A stretch of 64,000 bases of DNA from Amphirosellinia nigrospora (GCA_004123355.1 SCHM01000001.1:2658001-2722000); one strand, 5' to 3'. Counted from the first letter of the stretch, positions 1 through 12,300 are shown. The notes: a model not told the origin generated them from the letters alone. A program made the numbers and translations.

Positions 1-1125
1 TGATTGCACAGTATGGCCGGCTGGAGTAGGATGTAGTAAGACGCGGGAGATCGCCGCGGGCAACGGGAAAATCGTGTAGTGTAAGTCAAAACCAGGCCTC
101 TTGATTCTAATACGAAAATGTTTGTCGTCATTCTAAGTGAGTCTAAGACAGCACAAAAACCTTGCAGATTATTTGATTCGAAAGCATCGGGTATTACCAC
201 CCAAACCAGCCTTCCCGCGTAATACGGAATCCAACCAAATGCCGTGGCTGGGCCGCTAAAGGGGCGTCCGGAATCCAGAATGGCTGGTCTTAGAACCTAC
301 ACATCTCCACATGTTATCACTAAAATAAGCGTGGCTTATTTACTATTATATACCTGGATATGGCTACCTAAGGGCAGCTGTAGCTGAGGGGGAAAAGAGC
401 AGACCTGTGATGACTTCTGTTCAATCAGACGCAACTTGGCATTTTTCCCAATACGAATACTACTCATCAACGTGTTCATCATCTACAGCTTAGGGTCCCA
501 CGCAGTGGGTAAAGAAGCGCCAAGACATCGTTGCATAGGTAGGTGTAGTATAATAAAGCAACGCGTGGTGATGCCATACGTAGAGTATACAAAGGCACAC
601 GTTGTGTAGTGGTGCAATAGTATAGTTGAGATGACGTTAGCGCAGTGAAATACTGATTGTTGAGCATAAGCCTGATGAGACGAATGTGTGATATCAAATA
701 AGACAGCTACTGGAGCTTTTGGATGCAACCTCTATTGTGTCTGATTTCAACGTAAGGCAGGGCACCCAACAACCTTGGACTAAGACGTGCTAACAGAGTT
801 GTACGCGGTTGACTAAGTAAAGTCAGATTGCCCAAGCTCCAAATTATCACCGTATTGCAGTGTAGGGCATGCCATGGCATTTTTATAATCCTTTCTGGGA
901 GACCTCGAAGACCCGTACTTGGGGGCCTATACTATTAAATAGACTATCTAAGTGTAGCGCTTAGTCTCTTCAAAGAGGATATTTACGACAGGCCACAGAG
1001 GGTGTAGAATGCAATATTTACAACCCGAGCCCCCGTAGCTGATGCGCCATCGCCCCCAGTTCTGGCAGTAAAGCCCAAGAGGACCACCACAATCGCTGCT
1101 ACAAAACATATCGTTCGCCCGTACC
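1..1125. other. Intergenic region, no gene seen
   Basis: I see no open frame with recognisable protein sequence, no splice-joined exon chain and no RNA gene. It lies downstream (3') of the translation factor gene on the minus strand, so it should hold that gene's 3' UTR near its right end. Short overlapping frames near 480-730 have no family resemblance. Confidence 0.6.
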
Positions 1126-2202
1126 TTAATAGAAACTCTCGACCATAGTGTCCTTCAAATTGGTATTGATGTTGCCCGGTGCTGCGCCCTCGCCTAGGCG
1201 GAAGACACTCTCGATAACACTGAGCTCGGTCGCCGTTGTATCGAGGCCCGTAACAGCCATCCAGTCATTGACGACCATACCAGCGCCCACCACATTACTT
1301 CCACGATTCACACTGCCAGCGACGAGGGGTACTTGCAGCAGCGAGGACAGCTCGTCTTGGTCCTGTATGCTGGTCTTGGGATGGACGAGACCGCCGCGGT
1401 TGCTCAGGGACATGTAGCTACCGACAAGTACGTTGTCGGCGACAGTCTGGCGAAAGACCTCGACACCTAGCACGTCGGCGATGATCTCCTCCGTCTCGCG
1501 CTCTAAGTCGGGATGCACTAACGCAATATGATCGTTTGACACGATCACGTTACCCAAAGCCGATAGCCGCTCCTCGATTCGTTGGATCCGGATCTCGTCT
1601 GGTAAAGAATTACGGAGATGCTGTAGCTCTTGGTCTGTCGTGGTTGTAGGTACGAGAAGGCCTTTGCGGTTACTGTACATGGCCAAAAAAAAAAAAAGGG
1701 TCAGTTGACGGTCTCTGCTGGCGAAATGGTAACATTGCGAGGATAGTCGACGTAATGCCTTAGAAGGGCTGCTTACCCAGCTGTTAACCGCCCAATAATG
1801 CGCGTTCCGGCGATCGTCGTCCGGCAGATGGGGATGACATCTTGTAATTCGGCCTCGAAGACACTGTTCCGGGATACAGTTAGTCTCGTGTATATCTCTG
1901 TCGCGTGGTCGCTCTCTTCTCCCAGTCTCGTTGTCACATGCCCACTTTGGGATACACCACACTACTTGGGTGCTCCCTTCCCCGGCCCCCAGCGCCCCGG
2001 ATGTAAAACATACCTGTAGAAGTTCTCACTTGCGCCTACGGCAGTGAGGGCGTATGAATTGGTGAGGGTAGAGAAAACGCCGACCCTATGAGAATGCACA
2101 ACCGCGTGGTCAGCCATGGCGGGGTTCCCTAGTTTTTCTCTTTCGATGGCGTTGGCGGGGTACTTACTCGTTGGAGTTCTCGAACTGTGCTCGTACCGCC
2201 AT
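1126..2202 (-). CDS. TIF6: Eukaryotic translation initiation factor 6 (eIF6/Tif6)
   Basis: Ribosome anti-association and 60S biogenesis factor. It binds pre-60S subunits in nucleolus and cytoplasm, blocks premature 40S joining, and is released by Efl1/Sdo1. Four exons join in frame: 2168-2202, 2014-2085, 1777-1863 and 1672-1126, giving 246 residues, the usual family length. The first exon reads [12 protein letters not shown], the invariant eIF6 start. Later landmarks are [54 protein letters not shown] and the C-terminal block [10 protein letters not shown]. Introns are 82, 150 and 104 nt with GTAAGTA, GTATGT and GTAAGC donors. The last intron has a long pyrimidine tract, seen as an A-run on the plus strand near 1684-1697. 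The start at 2202 is fixed by the family N-terminus. All exons are intact, unlike many neighbours. Identification is secure. Confidence 0.95.
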
Positions 2203-2917
2203 GATGCTGCTGGAAACTTGAACACCGGACTCAGAAGTGGGTAGAATGGTAAAAGGTGAAAGGTAAAGCTATAACGAGTCTGCTCGATATCGATTCGCCG
2301 GGGTATCTAATCTATGTGTTGGTGATTCGACTTGGTGCTGCTTGAGTTTGGCCTGGTTCGAAGAGCATTCCAGCAGAGGGAGGTGGGGTTTGTATGCTTT
2401 TAGCTCCTCCAGTGAAGACCTAGGTACCCTAGATCTGCCCTGGATGGGTGTGTCACCTGCTGCAGGTAGCTAGCTAGCCTGGCCTAGCTTGGCTACATGC
2501 ACCTAACCTAACTGAATGCTGTACTCCATACCTCTCTGTGTATCAGGGGTGTATGGCATAGCAGCCGTCCGGATGACTCAGAATGATTGATTTTTCCTGC
2601 TTTGCCACAGTGAACTTAATCTGTCGCTATGATTCATTTTTCATCACCAGAGGCAGTGCAAGCTGTGACTCTTTAATGAAATCCACTCAATTCCGCAAAT
2701 ATGCTCAATTAATCTTCAGCCGTCTGCCATCATCGTGACTGAAGACATGTCAGTAACAATCACCTCAGATACTAGGCACCATGGCTTCTAAACCACTTAC
2801 CTTTTATTCTACAATGATACCGTATCTGGAATATGCAGCAAGGGCGGAACATTAGATTCTATTATGCAGTTATATATACTAAGCTGTAATCTTCAGCCTC
2901 ATAGAGCCCTTACCGAT
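2203..2917. other. Intergenic region between two co-directional minus-strand genes
   Basis: No coding signal seen. It must contain the promoter and 5' UTR of the eIF6 gene (just above 2202) and the 3' UTR of the upstream gene. Near 2455-2500 there is a cluster of AGGTAGC/TAGCTAGC words of the kind repeated in other gaps of this window. Confidence 0.5.
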
Positions 2918-4551
2918 TCACCGTAGTTCCACGGCTGGGAAGAATCTCGGCCCAGCAAAGCCCTTGGCAATGATTGCCTGGATATCGATATTCTCATGCT
3001 CATTACGCCGTGGACTCCACATCTTGACTAGTATAAATCTTCCTGAGATGGGAGGGTCGAAGCGGATCGTGCACTTGCTCTTGTGCGGATCAATGTAGAA
3101 ACGTGCATTGGAGTCATGAGTTCACCACCCACCGCACGAACTGCTTCCTGCGTGGCGACCTGTACTGCTTCTGCCGCTTCCGCGAGCCCCGTGCTGGATT
3201 GATCCCGCCGCCGTCTCGATCTGCGGTCTGTCCCACCGGCCGGGGGGTCGTCTGGCCCTTCATCATCACTACTATCACTCTCGAATGGTAGGGAGCCGAT
3301 TCGAGTTGGCGCCCACCACTCAGATGGTATCTGGGCAACATGGTCATTATCTTCATCGTCCAAACCTATGTTATACAGCCTCCTCGCCCGCACCTGCGCC
3401 CGCGTCATGGTGCTCCCATCTTCATTATGCCTGATGGACATGATAGAGTTTAGAGGTAGGTCTCGCGCACTGCGTCGGGAGTTCCTTTCTGGTAAATATT
3501 GGATTTGGTACTGGGCTGTCCTATTTAAGAGATGATCAGATGTCATCGAGACAAATACCATTCCCGCTTGAACTCTAAGGTGTGAAAGTTAGCGCAGCAG
3601 GCCACCGGAGAAACGGTAGAGACTAACTTACGGTGAAGTAAAGTTAGTTCTAGGGGCCTTAATTACGAGCTGTTTCAACGTAAATACTGTGGCCCCTTGG
3701 TGTCTTAACACAATGTTACACCTTGGTCCTTCGGTGCAGTAAACGGTGTGATCGTTCTTGAGGATGTTCTCGGCATATTTGGTGGTGCCATCTGAATAAA
3801 CCCCTCCATCACAGCTAACCAATTCCATCGTCAGGTGCCCTGGTTGAACTTGACCATATTTTCCATATTGAAACCCCCGGAAATTGGAAGATAGTCTATC
3901 TTCGTCCACCTTGCGCCTCTTAGTCCGTCGAGTATCTTCCAGTGGATGCCGAGCGTCTACTAGCGGTTGTTCGTGCCGTTGAGGAGGGGTTAGTGACGAG
4001 AAAAGCTCGGGGAGGGTAGGTTGGGCGCTATGTGTATAATCTACTAGTGCTCGTAGCTGAGAATGGCCATCTTCCGTTCCAAATATTGGCGAAAGACCTG
4101 TTTGTGGAATTGGATTCAAGGGGCTACGTTGAGCTCTGTATTGTGGTGTTTGCGTTCCTGCTTGCGAAATGGGATCTAAGGGGTCATGTGATTCTTGGTC
4201 GGATATGTCTTCGGCGTCATGGAAAAAGGCCTGGAAGAATGGGTCGTCAAGGGTGTCTGCTAAATCGAAATAATCTTGTTCTTGTGGTTCCATAGGTTGT
4301 GTTTGTTCCATATGATCCAATGTTTCCATAGGATCTCTTCTCTGCAGTGGTTCTGGGATCCGGCTCAGAACTCGAGCCGGTGTACGGGGACTATTCGAAG
4401 CAGACATGGAGGAGAGTCGTCGAGTGCCCAAGGAACGCAGTGGTGGAAGAATCGGTGCTGATGGGGGTAGATTGACCCTAGGGGAGGCATTCGAAGGTCG
4501 CAGGTTTCTTGACCGCGCATATCGCGCCTCAAGATTGTCATCGGCGGACAT
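2918..4551 (-). CDS. Conserved protein of unknown function, disordered N-terminus, apparent frameshift
   Basis: Not identified. Exon 1 is 3632-4551 and exon 2 is 2918-3574, with a GTAAGT donor and CTTAG acceptor. The first ~220 residues are Pro/Ser/Arg-rich and probably disordered, with a basic RRTKRRK cluster that could be a nuclear signal. From about residue 225 the sequence is ordered (GFQYGKYGQVQPGHL, YAENILKNDHTVYC, CNIVLRHQGATVFTLKQLVI), and this continues after the intron (GMVFVSMTSDHLLNRTAQYQI). An acidic, low-complexity insert follows. The conserved C-terminus (KCTIRFDPPISGRFILVKMW, then IDIQAIIAKGFAGPRFFPAV) is in a different frame: one base is missing near 3109-3112, where no AG acceptor could explain the switch. 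With one base added the exons total 1578 nt (525 residues). A beta-sandwich, discoidin/DOC-like fold is only a guess. Without correction the protein stops at 3028. Confidence 0.7.
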
Positions 4552-6248
4552 TGGTGTTCTGGGAAAAGGTTCGGGCGCCTAGCGATGAAAATGGATCCTA
4601 GCCGGTTCTCGACGACGAATTATGATCGTTCTACGACGTGGTACAACTTCCCCGAAAGGTGTATATTGGGGTGAAGCGTTATTACCGAGGGCGACTCGGA
4701 CCATCCCATCGACTGAGCGGTAGACGGATGGGGGAATGACTAAACTTTTCAACGATCAATATCAGGTGGAATCCAACATAGGCCAATGCTCGCGTGAGCA
4801 TGGGAAATCTCACTATGAAGAAACAAAGGGTAAGCGCAATGGCCTTTGTTAACGACACCTAACGGATACCAGTCTGAACAGCTGACTAGGCGGCCCAAGC
4901 TGGTATCGGGATCAAAGGCCACCTGCAAGCTATGGCGCACGCTAAATTCAAAGCCGAGAAACTGTATAATGAAATGCAGGCGATGCAAGGTCTGCAGATG
5001 CTTGTGGTAAGAGAGGATGCTCGTATGTGATCATCGGTGAGCGAAGAGTATACTGCCTACTTAATGTAAGCAGTGAGGTGAAGTGATTTTGTTAGGATGG
5101 ATGGATGTGTAGAATACTTGGTAGGTTGAGGCTTCGTCCTTCCCTTTGGTGAAACCGTAATCTGTAGTCGACCAACTAGGTACCTCAAAGTAGGTAGCTA
5201 ATAAGTTCAGATAGGACCAATTAGGCGGGGTCGCTTCAGGACCGCCAGAAGGAGGGAGAATTGTTATCACGCTACACGGCACAGGCCTAATAGCACGCCA
5301 GAAAGTACCTGCCTATAGGGTCCTCCGACGTACCACTTAAACAGTACATAGGTACTTTAGGTATGTACCCATTTCATCAGCAGAGGCTTGGCGGGGTGCA
5401 GGGTATACGGGCATTTAGGTAAATAGTGGTTTCCTCTTTACATGACACTTACTGTACTGGTGATAGCATATCCCAGACCACATGAGAATATCTACTATAG
5501 TACTCATAGAAACAAAGATAACTTCTTAATTCACAAGGAAGCTTAGGTTCTTATTCATCAATTAAAAACAAAGATAATCGATATATATTTTAGGTATTCA
5601 CTTGAAGTCCTTATTAAAATATAGTGTAGAGGTTACTGGGTGTATCTAAAGATAGCTTAGGTATCTGCTACAATAATTGAGCTTGCTAAGAAAGTACCTA
5701 AGGTACCTTCCAGTCGCTCTAGCGCTTCGGCTTCAAGTGTGTACTTATACGCTACCGATCACGCTAATATTCAGTGTGTCTGTTACTGTAGCTACCTACA
5801 GCTGGAAGGACGAGGCACTCATACAGCCACCTTATCATCATCCATCACTTTGCGACCCCCAATCCCGCGTCTCAAAACGCAAAGCCAGCAAACACACACA
5901 GGTCTTCGAAGCGACAGCCTTGTCTTGGATGTGACCACCGACGAACATTCACGCGCATCCAAGCCAAGTTTCCAAGTTTCATGTCTGCTGCAGCTCCCGT
6001 CGGCCATTATCTCATCCATCCTGCAACGAGCACACGCCTGCCTCACATTGCGCGTACAGCCTCAAAACAAGCTGAGGTCGCATTCACCGTCACCCCAAGT
6101 CTAGCACTTTGCTCAGTGGGCGCTCGTCTCTCATCTTTAGATTGGAGTTCCCAATTTTAAGACCAGGCGTGCAGGCCCTTCGTCACTTACAGTCTAAACT
6201 TATACCAGTTTCAGTCTTTGTTCTCCGTCGGCGTGCGTCTAAATAACG
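4552..6248. other. Divergent intergenic region with possible minor ORFs
   Basis: Separates the unidentified minus-strand gene from AOS1, so both promoters lie here. The stretch 5900-6248 is pyrimidine-rich on the plus strand and is probably the AOS1 5' leader. A small two-exon candidate at 4800-5030 is listed separately. A minus-strand stretch ending in a stop at 4579-4581 reads as a basic Arg-rich peptide (PRRRTIIIRRREPARIHFHR) and may be a remnant. TAGGTACCT-type words recur at 5175-5200 and 5345-5365. Confidence 0.45.
4800..5030 (+). CDS. Possible small two-exon gene (56 residues), unidentified
   Basis: A candidate only. Exon 1 4800-4829 and exon 2 4890-5030 join in phase across a 60-nt interval with a GTAAGC donor, an internal CTAAC and a TGACTAG acceptor. 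The product would be 56 residues, mostly helical in character and basic (starts MGNLTMKKQR; middle HAKFKAEKLYNEMQAMQ). No family was recognised. A competing plus-strand frame starts at an ATG at 4737, and a minus-strand frame of 79 codons covers the same bases. Strand and reality are therefore uncertain, and transcript data would be needed. Confidence 0.22.
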
Positions 6249-7862
6249 ATGGATATACATGACACAGCAGCTCCCGCTAGTGGAGATCAGCCTGCACAAG
6301 ACCAGAGCCAACCTGCTGCGGCCCCGGAGTCGACTGCTCCCGATGCAAGCGCGTCTACTACGTCTATACCAGATGCTGCCGCAATAGATGCTTCCTCAAC
6401 TGTGGTGCTACCGAATATTGGCAACAACTTCGCGTTTCCAACTCAAGATGGCGCATTCATCGCCGTTGACCACACTATCAATGGCAATGGAGCTCTTCCT
6501 CTGGGCATGATGATGCCCGTCAACCCACTACTATCAGGGCTTGGCGTCTCGCATGCGCCGCAGCCTACAAATGGCCACACGATGAGTGCAGGTACGGTAG
6601 TTTATATATTTTCTCACTACTCATCCCTAACGCAGTCTACAGATGAAATCGCCCTATATGACCGCCAGATCCGGCTGTGGGGCGTTCAGGCGCAGCAGAA
6701 AATCCAAGCCGCCAATATACTTCTCGTTTCTATGAAAGCTCTTGCCAACGAAATTGCGAAGAACCTGGTCCTCGCTGGTATTGGATCTCTGACAATTATA
6801 GACGACCAAATCGTCACAGAAGCCGACCTGGGAGCTCAATTCTTTCTCACCCAGGAGAATGTTGGACAGAATCGTGCCGAAGCTGCCGCCATCCAAGTTC
6901 AAAGGTTGAACCCTCGTGTAAAGGTTTTCCCAGACCCTGGTAGTATTATGATGAAAGGAGCCTCATACTTTGCTGCTTTCGACATCGTTATTGCTACTGA
7001 CCTGAACCCCACCCTTCTAACATTCATTAATACCGCCACTCGCCTTCACAACCGTCAATTCTACGCTGCTGGTGTACATGGCTTCTACGGCTATATATTC
7101 TGTGACTTGATTGAGCACGACTACGTTTTGAAACGGGATAAGGGGAACGTAGTTACCACCATTGGGCCAGAGTCACGCTTTCGAAGCGTGATTGAGGTGA
7201 AAACACAGAAGGAAAGCGCCAAGACGACAGAATTGGTCAGCAAGAGAGACTTGTACTCGACATGGGATCTTGTGTCGGAGACAAGTCTGCTACCCGTAGA
7301 ATATACCAAGTCGCGACGTCGCTTAAAGGCAGTCACACCTGCCCTCTCTTGTCTTCGTGCCCTTTGGGGATTCCAAACCCAATTTGACCGGGTTCCTGAT
7401 CACAATAAGGAAGACCTGGAACGATTTACGAGATCGGCTACACACAACCACACTATCCTCTCCTTGCCACCCGAGACCCTCCGCGCCGAGTTCCTCCGCA
7501 GTTTCCTACAAAATATCGACAGCGAAATCGCGCCAGTGACTGCCATACTCGGCGGCCAATTAGCCCAAGACGTCATCAACGTCCTAGGCCAGAATCAGCA
7601 GCCGATACAGAACATGGTCATCTTCGACGGCAATAAGATGGAGGCGAACATGTACCCATTGCATCCCGAGGGCAACCTGGGCCGCTCGCAGCTCGACTAC
7701 TCGCTGCCGATGGGTCAGGTCCCCATAGATATGACACAACAAGCAGTAGATATGTCGCAGATAATGCCCATGCACCCGGCGAATACCATCCCACCCAATA
7801 AATTTAATACGGACGCTACGATGCAGCCGTCGGCCCCGGTCAATGACGTAAACTTATACTGA
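6249..7862 (+). CDS. AOS1: SUMO-activating enzyme subunit 1 (Aos1/SAE1-like)
   Basis: Small subunit of the heterodimeric SUMO E1. With Uba2 it adenylates the SUMO C-terminus in the nucleus. The ThiF-type fold starts at IALYDRQIRLWG and continues with NEIAKNLVLAGIGSLTIIDD and EADLGAQFFL. The C-terminal part contains EIAPVTAILGGQLAQDVINV, typical of E1 subunits. As expected for Aos1 there is no catalytic-cysteine domain. A 51-nt intron, 6592-6642 (GTACGG donor, CCTAAC branch, CTACAG acceptor), splits the codon before DEIALYDRQ. It is a multiple of three and stop-free, so the genomic frame reads straight through (537 codons unspliced, 520 residues spliced). There is a ~112-residue Ala/Pro/Ser-rich N-terminal extension and a Met/Pro-rich tail, making it longer than yeast or human orthologues (about 346 residues, from memory). 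ATG 6249 is the first in frame. Confidence 0.9.
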   Translation: MDIHDTAAPASGDQPAQDQSQPAAAPESTAPDASASTTSIPDAAAIDASSTVVLPNIGNNFAFPTQDGAFIAVDHTINGNGALPLGMMMPVNPLLSGLGVSHAPQPTNGHTMSAGTVVYIFSHYSSLTQSTDEIALYDRQIRLWGVQAQQKIQAANILLVSMKALANEIAKNLVLAGIGSLTIIDDQIVTEADLGAQFFLTQENVGQNRAEAAAIQVQRLNPRVKVFPDPGSIMMKGASYFAAFDIVIATDLNPTLLTFINTATRLHNRQFYAAGVHGFYGYIFCDLIEHDYVLKRDKGNVVTTIGPESRFRSVIEVKTQKESAKTTELVSKRDLYSTWDLVSETSLLPVEYTKSRRRLKAVTPALSCLRALWGFQTQFDRVPDHNKEDLERFTRSATHNHTILSLPPETLRAEFLRSFLQNIDSEIAPVTAILGGQLAQDVINVLGQNQQPIQNMVIFDGNKMEANMYPLHPEGNLGRSQLDYSLPMGQVPIDMTQQAVDMSQIMPMHPANTIPPNKFNTDATMQPSAPVNDVNLY

Positions 7863-9379
7863 TCATAAGGAGTGATTCAAAGAGGGGATTTAGGCGTTGG
7901 TAGCACGAGGGTTGGAAAACACTGTTCCTTCATAGGAAATTTTTTGGGATTTCGGAACAGAAAAAGATCATATGCACACGCATAAAGAGGACACTCGATC
8001 TCACATTTCTCTTCTCCGCTTTTATCTAGATCCGCTACGCTGGAGATACATTCGCCATTTCGCAAAGTCGGTGGTTGGTTCGTCTGTGCACTGAAACATC
8101 AATAATACCCTTTTTTTTCTTTCTCGAGGGGGGGCGCAAGCATACCACTTTCCCCGGATTCGCTGGGTCGGACTTTTTTGCTCTGCTATGCTTGAGTCTG
8201 CCGCGTCTTAGGAAATCTCGTCCTCGGTTTGCATGGATCAGCTAGTCTGCCGCGTCGCCAAAATAAGTAGAAAGACGGAAAGGCGATGGAGCGAAGCTTG
8301 CACTTGTACAATAGTAGACTCATGAATGTCATAACATAGATGAACAACGTCGCCGACGTAACTCTATCGTGTCAATTGCGATTCTTGTATTATTGATACG
8401 ATGTTTGCTTGTTGGTACTAAGCTAAGATATGTTTTACATGCATGTTACTCCGCGAAAGTCTCTAAAACGCATGCATGTGGCAGACGAGTCTCTATATGT
8501 CGATGACTTGTTTTGTAATTTTACGTAGGTATTAAGACATGACTGTATGAATGTGACTCGAATTTTAGTTCCGACAACACCTGTACCATAGATGAAAAGA
8601 AATTTTCACCTCGACTTCAGGTTCTAAATATATATAAGTAATGACAACTAGTCATCACAAGTTAGCATATATAAAACATCCCTACATATCACGAATTATG
8701 AATCATAAATCACGAATTACCTCAGAAGACATGCAGGTGACAAATGCAATAACCTATATTATACCACTAGGTGCGCAGAATCAAGTCTAGTCAAGGCAAC
8801 CAGCCGATTGACCGACTATACACATAGGGGCATCACTACCATCTATAGTTCGCCGGATCCCTCTATCATTCTCCGTCTACTCAACGTCTCTCCTCACAAC
8901 GTCAAAGTACAACAACCGCCGTCCGGCCAAGCGGAGGTATCTGCAAATCTGATGTATCAAACATCCAAGCAACCCTCTTGCCTCTATCAACCGAACCGGA
9001 CAAATGCAAAGTGATTTTAAAAATAGAAAGAAAACCCCGTTTCTTCACAAGATACAATATACAGGTTCTGTGTGATGTGAAGCCGAAGAACGCCGTGGTT
9101 TCATTACATGCAAAGATTTCCTCGTATCCTCTTTTATGTGTCCTGGGTCCCGTTTCGTTTTGTTGGCATCCTGGTTTAGCTGCCAACGTGGTCATACAAA
9201 CCCCATATGCAGCGCTATGCTAACCGAGAGTAAAAGAAGAAAAAGGTGAAACAAACTGTGATTACAAGGGTGTATGTGTAAAAATTCCGGAAGAAGTTCA
9301 AAGTTTTTGGAGGAAATAATCTACTCCAGGATTATACGTATCGGATGTTCGAGTGTCGGAGCATTTCTCGACGTATTGA
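7863..9379. other. Convergent intergenic region, no gene seen
   Basis: Lies between the 3' ends of AOS1 and the large minus-strand gene, so it should hold only two 3' UTRs and spacer. It is A+T-rich around 8560-8770, with repeated words such as CACGAATTA at 8690-8720. Several open frames of 60-97 codons exist on both strands at 8800-9225, but none shows family resemblance or splice logic. Confidence 0.55.
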
Positions 9380-12300
9380 CTATCCGATAGTTTTCTCAGA
9401 TGGGTTCCACTTGTTGATGAATGTGGTGATACTGCAAAAAACGCTCGTTAGTAGAGTTGGCACATTAGTCGTATATTCTTGTATTTACCTTGGTGAGTCC
9501 TTCTCTTCGGAGTCCTCCTTTTTGAGACCCTTACGCCCTTTAGAGACGTTGTTTACGTTCCAGCCTCGAATGGTCGTAGGTCCCGTCCGCGGGGGAGGTT
9601 CATTTGCCCTGTAATCTTTTATGGCTTCTTTATGATCATAGTGCGCAAGCCGAAGTTCGGCACCGCCATTTGCCGGCCAGGGTCGATTGTGTGGAATGGG
9701 GGCTGCTGCTATCTTGCGGTATTTCGCATTGCTACCAGGACCATTACTACCCGACGAGATGGAAGCTCTGTGGCGGCTACCAGGGGGCCCTGTTGGTGAT
9801 TGCAGTCCCATAGATGAGCCTGGCGGCGACACAGATGAACCATGCGGCATATGCATGGGCATGGCTGCAATCTGAGCGTGATTTGGCATTGTTGGGGAGG
9901 GGGGTGAAACGGAAGTCTATGTGATGGAGCCAAGTGAGGTGAGGGCGATGCCATATTCGCGTAAGGCATTCCCATCATGGGGCTCTGCTCAATAAGAGTA
10001 TACGGTTGATGATATGGCCGAGAAGGCGCTGGGGGAAAGAAGCTTCCTGAATTAGATTGAATCATACCCATACCCAGGGGAGGCCCAAAATCCGGAGCTT
10101 GTTGGAGGGTTGGCTGCTGCACATGGGTCGAGTCTATGCCCTTTTCTCGCCGTGAAGGGCGAAGAGGGGGAAGCACGGGGCTCCTCTTCCCAGAAAATGG
10201 ATTTCTACCAATAGGAGCCTGGGTAGGTGGCTCTATTCCTTGGGGCGCAATGTGGGCAAGTGCAGGCGGGTTAAGGGCGGTTTGTAGAAACGCATTTGGC
10301 GGCGGTGGAATGGGATTTGGGGGGCCGAGAAGGCGTGGGTCAATCATCGAGTCGCCCATTGCTAAAAGGTCCGGTTGGTCCAATCGGTGTTCATAATGAT
10401 GAATGGGACGAGGGTCCGGAATATACTCAGGTCGGTATTCGTAGTGATTATTGAGATGGTGCTCCAACTGGTAATCAGGGCGGTATTCAGCTGGAGGCTC
10501 GAGGCGGTGGTCGAGTGGCAGATCGAACTGAGTCTCGCGCTGTAGAGAGCATTGCTCTGAGATGTCTGCAAGGAACGAGAGGTTAAATGTGTCTATCTCC
10601 ATTAGTGGCATAGGAGGTGCCGGCGCCGGTTCCGCGTTGGTGAACACATCTCGAACTGCGTCATACGGTCGAGATGATCTTTGGCTAGATGTAGGGTGGT
10701 TCGGCCGGTCGACTTCGAGGTAGGATGCAGCGTTGATAAGTCGACTCGCATTCTCTTTCATGATAGCCTCATCGAACTCCTTATCTCGAACACTAAGCTC
10801 CTCGGCTACAGGTAAATCATCTGCGTCCTCTGTCAAAGTGGGAAGCTGTTCGACAACTTGGCGTTGCCGTTCACGCTCGCGTATCTGTTCAGTGGTAATT
10901 TCATCGGACTCGATGCCGGCCTCGTCGCAGTACTGCGTAAGCAAATGGGATATTTTTTCTTTTCTTGCGTCTTCGCGCAGAGTAGCATCCATATTGTACC
11001 CTCTAACTGATCGAGATGCATGTAGAGTGGTGCCGTCAGGTGTAATTACTATAACTGGATTTGATCCGGAAACGGGATCCTTGGGAGGCTCCGACTCGTT
11101 GCGAGATTCCGGTAGGAAGAACCCATATTTGGGGTGAAGGTTATGCTTCTGGACAAGCACAGGATCTAGTGCATCGTCTTCATAATCAAGACAATCGTAC
11201 GTTACTATAGTGCGATCTATATGAAGATTCTTGGAATTTGGATTGTCGAGAAACCTGCCCCTTATTCCACGCGTAGCCTTCTTGCTCGAATCATTAGTGG
11301 AGTCACGAAAACCTATTTCCTCGTCGCTGAAAGTAAAAGGAATTGGCAGGATGAGACGATTGTTGGCTCGAGGGCCTCGTCTCGCCACAGTACGAACGCC
11401 CCATTTGTCGGGCTCAGATGCCCCATTGGGAAGATCGGGAAGATCTCTTCGTCCTCGTAATACCTCCGTCTTTGGCTCTGACTCGGGGGACGGCGAGGCT
11501 GCATTTGACTCGGGGTCTCCGTCTGGTTCGGTCTCGGCAGAAAGCAGACCCTTGATGTGTCGTGGTTGTGGGGTGGCCACTTCATCTCCGTTGTCTGTTT
11601 TGGCAGAGCTGGAAGGGCCTGTGTATTTTTTGGACTCGGGGTGGCCATCAGGTTGATCATCTGCCTTCCGTTTGGCAGGTGGTTTGCCCTTATTGATAAT
11701 TTGGGCCTTGGCTGCAGCCACCTTCTTGTTCTCTTCTAAGAGATGAGGGTATGGCACCTTGACCCCATTGCGGAATACAACCCACGGGCCTTGCTCAGAA
11801 ACCACGTCATCGGGTTTCTCTACAAAATTAAACGTCGTATCGGGTAGCTGCGGATGTTAGTCGGTCAGGCCAGACAGTTGGGGCAGATGTTGACATCGGA
11901 TGCGAAGCGTGATAGCGATTTAGGATAGTGAATAATGATAGCGGAAATTACTTACATTTACATCGACGCCTTCGTGTTGCAGTTCAGCTAGTAGACCAGC
12001 GCGCTTCAGTGACGCGCCGTAGAATTCTTCGGCTGCGTGATCGTATCCCTCCTGTGCAGACATGTCAGTAGGTAGTACAACTTCAATTCGGGTCACACAT
12101 CCGGACAGGTAGCTAGATGGAGAGGAGGAAAAGAGGTAGGTGCACGTGCGCATGAATAAGACTTACGTGAAATTTCTGTTCAGTGACAGCAGTGTTAAGG
12201 TGGTATTCGTGAGTAGCAATACGCATTCTAGTATTGAACTCGCGGTTGGTAGCGCGTAAAACCTCTTCGAGGCGATCGTCAAGTTGGCGTTGCAAGACTG

